33,708 nucleotides of DNA from an uncultured Collinsella sp. GTDB taxonomy: Bacteria > Actinomycetota > Coriobacteriia > Coriobacteriales > Coriobacteriaceae. The position numbers were made by a program, and so were the translations under genes. How positions within the stretch are numbered: the stretch's first letter is position 1; each line of letters starts with the position of its first letter. The notes below the pieces were generated by a model. The model had not been told where the DNA came from, did no database searches, and worked only from the letters and a program-made list of their open reading frames with translations. Location of the stretch: positions 1 through 33,708 of the forward strand of contig CAAEHI010000008.1 in the NCBI GenBank assembly GCA_900755685.1, given 5' to 3'. Positions 6,603 to 13,998 of this stretch are shown piece after piece.

Positions 6603-8999
6603 CTAGCGGCGCTTGCGGGTGGCCGTTGCCTTGCGGACGGATGTCTTCTTCGTCGGCGCCTTTTTCTCGGTTGCGGCGGCGGGGGAGACCGGGGTCTCCT
6701 TGGCGGGCTCGGTCTTGGCCTCCACCTTCGGGGCAGCCTTAACCTCAGCGGCCTTCGGCGCCGGCTTGGCCTTTACCTCGGCCTTGGGCTCCTCTTTGGT
6801 GGCAGCGGACTTGGGCTCTGTCTTGGTAGCTGCGGCCTTGGTCGTGGTCTTTTTGGCCGTCGTCGTGGTGCGCTTGCGCGTGGTGGTCTTGGCGGCCGGC
6901 TTCGTCTCGACAGCCGCCTCGGTCTTGGGCTCGACGGGGGTTTCCTCGACCTTGACAGCAGACTTTGCGGCGGCCTTCGAGGTCGTCTTCGCAGCGGCCT
7001 TCGTCGCGGCAGCCTTCGTGGTCGTCGACTTCGTTGCCGTGGTCTTCTTGGCTGCCGTTGCCTTCTTGGCGGTCGTGGTCTTGGACGCGGTCGACTTCTT
7101 GGCAGTGGACTTGGCCGGAGCCTTAGCGGCCGGCTGGGCCTCGGCGGCCTCTGCCTTTACCTCGGGAGCAGCCTCGACATCGGCGGCCTTCTTGGCAGCG
7201 GCGGTCGTGCGCTTGCGCGTGGTCGTTGCCTTGGCAGCCGTTGTTTTTGTCGTGGCAGCCTTGGTCGTCGTAGCCTTCTTAGCGGTCGTCTTGCGGGTCG
7301 TGGTCTTCTTAACTGCGGGCTTTGCAGCGGGCTTGACTTCGGCCTTTGCCTCCGGAGCCGTCTCAACCTTCACCTCAGGCTCGGCCTTTGCGGGCTCAGC
7401 CTCAACCGGCTTCTCCTCAGCCTTGGGCTCCTCAGCAGCAGCGGGCGCCTCAACAACCGGCTCAGCCTTGGGCTCGGCCGCAGCTTTCTCAGCCACAACT
7501 AAAGGCTCGTCGACAACCGACGCCGGCCTTTCAATCTCCGGGTGCATAAAGAAATACAGATCCAGATACTTATCGGCTGAGCGCGTCCAGCTAAAGTCCT
7601 GGCTCATGGCCTGCGTGACCAGTTGGTTCCAAGCGTCGCGGTTATCCCAGAACAGGCGCGCCGCGCGGAACACCGCGTCGCCCATCTCGTCGCCGTTAAA
7701 GTTGGTAAACGAGAAGCCCGTACCCTCGCCGGTAAACTCGTTATACGGGATCACCGTGTCCTTCAGGCCGCCGGTCTCGCGAACAATCGGCAGGGTGCCG
7801 TAGCGCATGGCGATGATCTGCGACAGGCCGCAGGGCTCAAACTTCGAAGGCATCAGGAACATATCGGCGGCGGCGTACATGCGCTGCGACAGCGCAGGAT
7901 CGAACTCGATGCGCGCGGCCATGGTGCCGGGGTACTTGTCCTGGAAGTAGCGCAGGCCGTCCTCGTAGTCGCGGTCACCGGTGCCAAGCACTGCCACCTG
8001 CACGCCGCCGGCCAGGATGCGGTCGAGCGCATACATGACCAGGTCCATGCCCTTCTGGCGCGTCAGGCGCGTGACCATCACCATGAGCGGACGGTCGTCG
8101 CGAACCTCGAGCCCCAGTTCCTCCTGCAGCTTGGCCTTGCACACGGCCTTGCCGGAACGGTCCTCAACCGTGTAGTTGGCGGCAATGCGCTTGTCGGTCG
8201 CCGGGTCAAAGCCCGCCACGTCAATGCCGTTCAAAATGCCCTGCAGCGCATAGGAGCGCTCGCGCAGCACACCGTCCAGGCCCTCGCCAAACTCGGGCGT
8301 CTGGATCTCGTTGGCATAGGTGGGGCTCACCGTGGTAATGGCATCGGCATAGTGCAGCGCGCCCAGCATGTAGTTGATGCTGCAGGCGTCGCAGCGCAAC
8401 TGCGTAGCGGCCGCGGGAATATGCGCCACACCCAGGATGTCCTCCATCACGGTGTCGCTAAACTGGCCCTGGAACGCCACGTTGTGGATCGAGAACACGG
8501 TCTTGACGCGGTCGTACAGCGGCAGGCCCTGGTAGAACTCGCGCAAGAACACGGGCGCCAGTGCCGTCTGCCAGTCGTTGCAGTGCAGGATGTCGCACTC
8601 AAAGCCCTCGGGCAGGTGCTGCAGGCTCTCGGTAATGGCCTTGGAGAAGAACGCGAAGCGCTCGCCGTCGTCGAAGAAGCCGTACGGATAATCGCGCGCA
8701 AAGTAGCGCTCGTTGTCCACGAACATATAGGTGACGCCGTCGTGCTCGAGCTTCTCCAGCCCGCAGTACTCGTTGCGCCAGCCCAGGCTCACGTAAAAGT
8801 CGGCAAAGTGCTCCATCTGCGCCTTGTACTCCTCCTTGATGGTGGCGTACTTGGGTACCATCACGATGACTTCAGCGCCGGCGCGCACAAGTGCCGCAGG
8901 CAGCGAGCCCGCCACGTCGCCCAGGCCACCGGTCTTAACAAACGGTGCGCACTCGGCCGAGGCAAACACGATCTGCATCTTTTTGCTGGAATCTGCCAT
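6603..8999 (-). CDS. glgA: Glycogen synthase (GT5) with a ~308-residue Lys/Ala/Thr-rich C-terminal tail
   Basis: Transfers glucose from ADP-glucose to the non-reducing end of glycogen. Residues about 8-486 are a standard GT5 GT-B fold: KTGGLGDVAGSLP (ADP-glucose binding) near residue 22, HNVAFQG, and the C-terminal EPCGLSQIIAMRYG with RETGGLKDTV. Family members normally end near residue 480-500. Here ~308 residues are added, made of alternating acidic Glu/Ala/Pro blocks and basic Lys/Thr/Ala/Arg blocks, ending in RKRR; this resembles histone H1-like tails. ATG 8999 is chosen because GGGAG sits 5 bases upstream of it, inside the alternative 9011 start. It lies 90 bp after glgD with a 12-bp hairpin between. 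The tail is likely disordered; its role is unknown. Confidence 0.95.
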   Translation of the reverse strand: MADSSKKMQIVFASAECAPFVKTGGLGDVAGSLPAALVRAGAEVIVMVPKYATIKEEYKAQMEHFADFYVSLGWRNEYCGLEKLEHDGVTYMFVDNERYFARDYPYGFFDDGERFAFFSKAITESLQHLPEGFECDILHCNDWQTALAPVFLREFYQGLPLYDRVKTVFSIHNVAFQGQFSDTVMEDILGVAHIPAAATQLRCDACSINYMLGALHYADAITTVSPTYANEIQTPEFGEGLDGVLRERSYALQGILNGIDVAGFDPATDKRIAANYTVEDRSGKAVCKAKLQEELGLEVRDDRPLMVMVTRLTRQKGMDLVMYALDRILAGGVQVAVLGTGDRDYEDGLRYFQDKYPGTMAARIEFDPALSQRMYAAADMFLMPSKFEPCGLSQIIAMRYGTLPIVRETGGLKDTVIPYNEFTGEGTGFSFTNFNGDEMGDAVFRAARLFWDNRDAWNQLVTQAMSQDFSWTRSADKYLDLYFFMHPEIERPASVVDEPLVVAEKAAAEPKAEPVVEAPAAAEEPKAEEKPVEAEPAKAEPEVKVETAPEAKAEVKPAAKPAVKKTTTRKTTAKKATTTKAATTKTTAAKATTTRKRTTAAAKKAADVEAAPEVKAEAAEAQPAAKAPAKSTAKKSTASKTTTAKKATAAKKTTATKSTTTKAAATKAAAKTTSKAAAKSAVKVEETPVEPKTEAAVETKPAAKTTTRKRTTTTAKKTTTKAAATKTEPKSAATKEEPKAEVKAKPAPKAAEVKAAPKVEAKTEPAKETPVSPAAATEKKAPTKKTSVRKATATRKRR

Positions 9000-9022
9000 A
9001 TTGTCTCCCATGTTTCAATTCG

Positions 9023-9058
9023 AGAATAGCCGCCTGGCGCTAACCGGGCGGCTATTCT
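9023..9058 (-). other. 12-bp perfect hairpin in the glgD-glgA gap
   Basis: AGAATAGCCGCC (9023-9034) pairs perfectly with GGCGGCTATTCT (9047-9058) across a 12-base loop. No U-tract follows on the minus strand. The hairpin ends 23 bases before the glgA start codon. It is a candidate RNA processing, stability or translation-control element inside the operon. Confidence 0.6.
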
Positions 9059-9089
9059 ACATGTTACGAGCGATGTTGCGGTGCCAACG

Positions 9090-10217
9090 TTAACGTACGA
9101 TGGTGGTGTCGGAAGTTAACGGAGCCTTGCCCAGCACCAGGATGTTCTCGGGCGTGCCGCGAAGCTCGGTGTTGGTGGGAACCACGTTGTTCTTGTCCAG
9201 GATGGCGTTCTCAACGCGTGCGCCGCTCTTGATGATGCAGCTCTGGTTGATGATCGAGTTGGTCACCGATGCGCCCTCTTCGACCACAACGCCGCGCGAC
9301 AGGATCGAGTTGCGCACGGTGCCCTTGATGATGCAGCCGGCCGAGATGATCGAGTTGCACGCGTGGCTGCCGGTCGCATAGCGCGAAGGCGGCACGTCGT
9401 GAGCCTTGGTCAGGATCGGGCGCTCGGGGTCAAAGAGCTGGTCGGCCACGGTCTGGTCGAGCAGGTCCATGCTGCGGCGATACAGCGACTTCTCGCTAAA
9501 CACGCCCACGACCTCGCCCTTGTACTCGTAGCTGCACACGTCGATGTTGCCAAAGTCGCCCTGGAGTGCCTCGAGCAGGTCCAGATAGTCGGCTGCCTGG
9601 TAATGGTCGATGATCTCGAGCAGCGTCTCGCGGTTGACGATGCAGCAGTCCATAGAGGCGTTGTCGCCGTATACGACGCCGGCGCTCACGCCCGTCAGGC
9701 GGCCGTTCTCGTTAATCTCGAGCTTGGTCTCGTCGTCGACGTTGCGCGTGGCCTTGCAGTACACCACGGTCATCTGGGCACCGGAGTTCTCGTGCGCGTC
9801 GATGATGGTGTTGAGGTCCATGTTAAAGATGATGTTGGTGCCCATCATCACAACATAGGGCTTGTCCGAGCGCTGGAACAGCGTCTTGTTGGAGATGATG
9901 TCGCGCAGCAGGAAGCGCATGCCGCCCTTGGTGGTGCCATACGCGTTGCCGGGCACCATGAACAGGCCGCCCTTCTTGCGGTCCAGGCCCCAGTCCTTGC
10001 CCGAGCCCACGTGGTCAATCAGCGAGCGGTAGTTGCCCGGCATGACGACACCGACGGTCTTGATGCCGGCATTCATCATGTTGGACAGCGGGAAGTCGAT
10101 CAGGCGGTAGCGGCCCAAAAACGGAACGGACGCGATAGGGCGGTCCTTGAGCAGCACGCTGCCGTAGGTCGAAGAGTAGTTAGCGGTGATATAACCGATG
10201 GCCTTGCGATTGATCAT
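9090..10217 (-). CDS. glgD: Glucose-1-phosphate adenylyltransferase, regulatory subunit GlgD
   Basis: A 375-residue paralog of GlgC that in Firmicutes-type systems pairs with GlgC to form the active ADP-glucose pyrophosphorylase. The nucleotidyltransferase fold is clear (RPIASVPFLGRYRLIDFPLSN), followed by a C-terminal left-handed beta-helix region. The catalytic GDHLYRMDY segment of GlgC is replaced by GTNIIFNMDL, losing the first Asp, and the N-terminal GGxGxRL loop is absent, as expected for a non-catalytic subunit. ATG 10217 follows AAGGGGG. It begins 4 bases after the glgC stop, so the two are probably coupled for balanced subunit synthesis. Confidence 0.93.
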   Translation of the reverse strand: MINRKAIGYITANYSSTYGSVLLKDRPIASVPFLGRYRLIDFPLSNMMNAGIKTVGVVMPGNYRSLIDHVGSGKDWGLDRKKGGLFMVPGNAYGTTKGGMRFLLRDIISNKTLFQRSDKPYVVMMGTNIIFNMDLNTIIDAHENSGAQMTVVYCKATRNVDDETKLEINENGRLTGVSAGVVYGDNASMDCCIVNRETLLEIIDHYQAADYLDLLEALQGDFGNIDVCSYEYKGEVVGVFSEKSLYRRSMDLLDQTVADQLFDPERPILTKAHDVPPSRYATGSHACNSIISAGCIIKGTVRNSILSRGVVVEEGASVTNSIINQSCIIKSGARVENAILDKNNVVPTNTELRGTPENILVLGKAPLTSDTTIVR

Positions 10218-10221
10218 CGGA

Positions 10222-11370
10222 TCATTCCCCCTTTCCGATAACGACGTCATTTCCAACGACGGCCGTATCCTTGGTGGTATCGACAGAGCCGAGCTTCACG
10301 CCCTCTTCGACCGTGGAGTTCTCGCCCAAAATAGCGCGGCAGATGTGCGCGCCGCTCTTAACGTGCGCACCCGGCAGCAGCACGGAGTCCTCGACCACGG
10401 CGCGCTCCTCGATGATGACATCGGTCGAAATGATCGAGTGACGAGCGGTGCCGTAGATCTTGCAGCCGTTGGAGACCAGGCAGTCGTCCAGGCGGCCGTC
10501 CGGGCCAATGTAGTGCGGCGGACGCGTGGTGATGTTGGACATGATGGGGAAGTGCTTGTCAAACAGATCGAACTCGGGGTTGTTGCCCAGCAGGTCCATC
10601 GAGGTCTCGTGGAAGCTGGCGATGGTGCCGACGTCCTTCCAAAAGCCGTGGAACTCGTAGCTGTACAGGCGCTTGCCCTCGCCGAGCAGCTTGGGGATGA
10701 TGTCCTTGCCAAAGTCGTGGCTCGAGCGCTGATCCAGAGCGTCCTCTTCGAGCGCCTCGATCAGCACGTCGGCCGAGAAGATGTAGATGCCCATGGACGC
10801 GAGGTTCGAATCGGGCTTATCGGGCTTCTCGGTGAACTTGGTGATGCGGCCGTCCTCGGGGTCGGTGGTTAGGATGCCAAAGCGGCTGGCCTCCTCCCAC
10901 GGCACGGGCATAACGCTCACCGTGAGGTCGGCGTTGTTCTCAATGTGCGTCTTGAGCATCTTGCGGTAGTCCATGCGATACAGGTGATCGCCCGAAAGAA
11001 TCAGGACGTACTTGGGGTCGTTTGCCTTGATGTAGTCGAGGTTCTGCGTAATGGCGTCGGCCGTGCCCGCATACCAGGCGCCACCGGTCTGCGTCTCGTA
11101 CGGCGGCAGGATCGACACGCCGCCGTCGCGGCTGTCCAGATCCCAAGCCTCGCCGGAGCCCACGTAGGCATGCAGCAGGTAGGGGCGATACTGCGTCAGA
11201 ACGCCCACCGTGTCGATGCCCGAGTTGGAGCAGTTAGAGAGCGAAAAGTCGATAATGCGGAACTTGCCACCAAAGCTAACCGCCGGCTTAGCGATCTTTT
11301 GGGTGAGTGCCCCCAATCGGCTGCCCTGTCCTCCTGCGAGGAGCATCGCGATGCATTCTTTCTTACTCAT
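10222..11370 (-). CDS. glgC: Glucose-1-phosphate adenylyltransferase, catalytic subunit GlgC
   Basis: Makes ADP-glucose and pyrophosphate from ATP and glucose-1-phosphate, the committed step of glycogen synthesis. The 382-residue protein has the nucleotide-binding loop LLAGGQGSRLGALT, the KPAVSFGGKFRIIDF segment, GTADAITQN, and the catalytic Asp in SGDHLYRMDY; FTEKPDKP is the sugar-phosphate binding region. The C-terminal third is a beta-helix. ATG 11370 has a perfect AAGGAG ribosome-binding site. It lies 107 bp downstream of glgP with a strong GC hairpin in the gap. Confidence 0.96.
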   Translation of the reverse strand: MSKKECIAMLLAGGQGSRLGALTQKIAKPAVSFGGKFRIIDFSLSNCSNSGIDTVGVLTQYRPYLLHAYVGSGEAWDLDSRDGGVSILPPYETQTGGAWYAGTADAITQNLDYIKANDPKYVLILSGDHLYRMDYRKMLKTHIENNADLTVSVMPVPWEEASRFGILTTDPEDGRITKFTEKPDKPDSNLASMGIYIFSADVLIEALEEDALDQRSSHDFGKDIIPKLLGEGKRLYSYEFHGFWKDVGTIASFHETSMDLLGNNPEFDLFDKHFPIMSNITTRPPHYIGPDGRLDDCLVSNGCKIYGTARHSIISTDVIIEERAVVEDSVLLPGAHVKSGAHICRAILGENSTVEEGVKLGSVDTTKDTAVVGNDVVIGKGE

Positions 11371-11410
11371 CGATTTCTCCTTCTGTCATCGATGTTCTTA
11401 AACCCATTAG

Positions 11411-11441
11411 CGACGGGCGCGGCGCTCGGTCGCGCCCGTCG
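11411..11441 (-). other. 11-bp perfect GC-rich hairpin in the glgP-glgC gap
   Basis: CGACGGGCGCG pairs perfectly with CGCGCCCGTCG around a 9-base loop. No U-tract follows on either strand. Its position inside the operon suggests partial attenuation, an RNase-resistant end, or differential expression of the degrading (glgP) and synthesising (glgC) genes. Confidence 0.6.
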
Positions 11442-11477
11442 AGTAATGCCGTGCTGGCATAAGGGAGCTCGCGGCCT

Positions 11478-13904
11478 TTACGCGTGCCAGATCTCGTCGC
11501 GGTACTCGCGAATGGTGCGGTCGCTCGAGAACCAGCCGCTCGAGGCGGTGTTGAGCAGGGCCTTGCGGTTCCAGGTCTCCTGGTCGCCGTAGCTGCCGGT
11601 AAGCTTCTCCCACGCATCCACGTAGCTGCGGAAATCGGCCATGACCAGGTCGGGGTCGTTGTTGTTCATGAGCTCGTTGTAGATGCTCTCGAAGTTGCCC
11701 GAAAGACCCGCAAACGTGTTGTCCTTGAGCTCGTCCATCACGCGACCCAGACGCTCGCGATCGTTGTTGAGCGTATCCCATGCGAAGTAGCTGTTGGATG
11801 CCCAGAGCTGCTCGACCTCGGGGGCGGTCAGGCCAAAGATGGCCTCGTTCTCGCGGCCGGCCAGGTCGGCGATCTCGATGTTGGCGCCGTCGAGGGTGCC
11901 CAGCGTAATGGCGCCGTTCATCATGAGCTTCATGTTGGACGTGCCCGAGGCCTCCTTGCCGGCCGTGGAGATTTGCTCCGAGATCTCGGCGGCGGGGTAG
12001 ATGAGCTGGGCGTTGCTCACGCGGAAGTTGGGGATAAAGCAGACCTTCATGACCTCATTGACGCGGGCGTCGTTGTTGATGACGTCGGCCACGGAGTTAA
12101 TGAGGCGGATAGTCTCCTTGGCAAAGGTGTAGCTCGAGGCGGCCTTACCGCTAAAGATGAAAGTCGTCGGCGTCACGTGGAAGTTGGGATCGGCGATGCG
12201 ACGGTTGTAGATGTCCATCACCTTCATGATGTTCATGAGCTGGCGCTTGTAGGCGTGGAAGCGCTTTACCTGAACATCGAAGACGGTGTTGGGGTCGATG
12301 ACCAGACCGGTCTCGGCCTTGACGTAGGCGGCCAGGCGCTCCTTGTTGGCGCGCTTGGAGGCACCTACGGCCTTCAGGAACTCGGTGTCGTCCTTAAACT
12401 CCTTGAGCTTCTCCAGCTCAAAGGCGTCCTTCAGCCAGCCATCGCCAATGGCCTCGGTCACGAGCTTGGCGTAGGTGGGGTTGGCCTCGGCAAAGAAGCG
12501 ACGGTGCGAGATGCCGTTGGTCTTGTTGTTGAACTTCTCGGGCGTCAGGGCATAGAAGTCCTTGAGCACGATGTTCTTGATGATGTCGGAGTGGATCTTG
12601 GCCACGCCGTTGACGCTGTGGCTGCAGATCACGGACAGGTTGGCCATGCGAATCTCGCCGTCCCACAAAATGGCGGTCTGGCGCAGGCGCTCCTGCCAGC
12701 ACTCCTGCGTGGTGTCGAACGACTCGTGCCAACGACGGCTGATCTCGTCGATGATTTGGTACACGCGGGGGAGGAGCTTGGAGAACGTGCCGATGGGCCA
12801 CTTCTCCAGGGCCTCGGGCAGGATGGTGTGGTTGGTGTAGCTCACGACCTGCGTCACGATGTTCCAGGCGTCGTCCCACTCGAGCTTCTTCTCGTCGATG
12901 AGGATACGCATGAGCTCGGGGCCGCACATGGCGGGGTGGGTATCGTTGGTGTGGATGGCCACAAACTGCGGCAGCAGCTCCCAGTTCTCGCCGTGCTCCT
13001 TCTCAAAGGTGTCGAGCAGGCTGTAGATGCCGGCCGATACAAACAGGTACTCCTGCTTCAGGCGCAGCAGGCGGCCGTGCTCGCCGGCGTCGTTGGGGTA
13101 GAGGATGGCGCTGATGGCCTCGGCCTCGGCGCGCTCGGCATCGGCCAGGGCATAGTCGCCGCGGTTGAAGGCCTCCAGATCGAAGTGCTCCTCGACCGGC
13201 TCGGCAGCCCATACGCGCAGCTTGTTGACGGTCTCGCCGGCATAGCCAACGACGGGGATGTCGTAGGGGACGGCCAGGATGTCCTGCGTGTCCACCGTGC
13301 GGTAGAACGTGCGGCCGTTCTCCTCAAAGCCCTCAACATGGCCACCAAACTTGATGGTCACGGCCTTATCCTGACGACGGACCTCCCAGGGATAGCCGTG
13401 GGTGAGCCACTCGTCGGTGGCCTCGACCTGGCTGCCGTTGACGATCTCCTGCTTAAACAGGCCGTAGCGGTAGCGCATGCCGTTGCCGTAGCCGGCAATG
13501 CCCTCGGCTGCCATAGAATCCAGGAAGCATGCGGCCAGACGGCCCAAGCCACCGTTGCCCAGCGCCGGATCGGGCTCCTGGTTCTCAATGACGGACAGGT
13601 CAAAGCCCATGTCGTCGAGTGCCTCGGCGACCATGTCGCGCACGCCAAAGTTGAGCAGGTAGTTGTCGAGCAGGCGGCCGATCAAAAACTCGATCGAGAA
13701 GTAGTACACGCGCTTTTTGCCCTCGGCGGCCGCACGGGCGTCGCTCTTGGTGGCAACGGTGCGGGCCTTTTCGGCCACGAGCTTGGCCAGGGCGTTAAAG
13801 CGGTCGAGGTCGCTGGCGGCCTCGATGCTCTTGCCGCTAATGCTCATGATGGCATCGCGATAGAGCTCAGTAAACTCCTGCTTGTTGTCGAAGATCTTAT
13901 TCAT
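11478..13904 (-). CDS. glgP: Glycogen/maltodextrin phosphorylase (GT35)
   Basis: Releases glucose-1-phosphate from glycogen by phosphorolysis with pyridoxal phosphate. At 808 residues it has normal length for GT35. Visible features include YYFSIEFLIGRLLDNYL and ALGNGGLGRLAACFLDS in the N-terminal half, HTNDTHPAM, VKRFHAYKRQLMN, and the PLP-lysine region EASGTSNMKLMMNGA with TLDGANIEI. ATG 13904 is preceded by GGAAAGGAACGT, a good ribosome-binding site. It lies 94 bp after glgB. Placing phosphorylase between branching enzyme and ADP-glucose pyrophosphorylase puts synthesis and breakdown in one transcript or set of transcripts. Confidence 0.96.
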   Translation of the reverse strand: MNKIFDNKQEFTELYRDAIMSISGKSIEAASDLDRFNALAKLVAEKARTVATKSDARAAAEGKKRVYYFSIEFLIGRLLDNYLLNFGVRDMVAEALDDMGFDLSVIENQEPDPALGNGGLGRLAACFLDSMAAEGIAGYGNGMRYRYGLFKQEIVNGSQVEATDEWLTHGYPWEVRRQDKAVTIKFGGHVEGFEENGRTFYRTVDTQDILAVPYDIPVVGYAGETVNKLRVWAAEPVEEHFDLEAFNRGDYALADAERAEAEAISAILYPNDAGEHGRLLRLKQEYLFVSAGIYSLLDTFEKEHGENWELLPQFVAIHTNDTHPAMCGPELMRILIDEKKLEWDDAWNIVTQVVSYTNHTILPEALEKWPIGTFSKLLPRVYQIIDEISRRWHESFDTTQECWQERLRQTAILWDGEIRMANLSVICSHSVNGVAKIHSDIIKNIVLKDFYALTPEKFNNKTNGISHRRFFAEANPTYAKLVTEAIGDGWLKDAFELEKLKEFKDDTEFLKAVGASKRANKERLAAYVKAETGLVIDPNTVFDVQVKRFHAYKRQLMNIMKVMDIYNRRIADPNFHVTPTTFIFSGKAASSYTFAKETIRLINSVADVINNDARVNEVMKVCFIPNFRVSNAQLIYPAAEISEQISTAGKEASGTSNMKLMMNGAITLGTLDGANIEIADLAGRENEAIFGLTAPEVEQLWASNSYFAWDTLNNDRERLGRVMDELKDNTFAGLSGNFESIYNELMNNNDPDLVMADFRSYVDAWEKLTGSYGDQETWNRKALLNTASSGWFSSDRTIREYRDEIWHA

Positions 13905-13998
13905 ACGTTCCTTTCCCCCGGGGATATCTCTCCCGGAACGGTTATGACTTGTATCCTACGCCCCCATGGGGCGGGTAATTACACTGGCAACGCCTTTG

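Noticed and set aside
6576..7803. Two overlapping plus-strand open frames rich in Gly/Leu/Arg or Ala/Val opposite the GlgA tail
   Set aside because: They are artefacts of the repetitive Lys/Ala/Thr codons of the tail; there is no ribosome-binding site or motif.
9023..9058. Intrinsic terminator between glgD and glgA
   Set aside because: The stem is strong but no U-tract follows on the transcribed strand, so it is recorded as a hairpin only.
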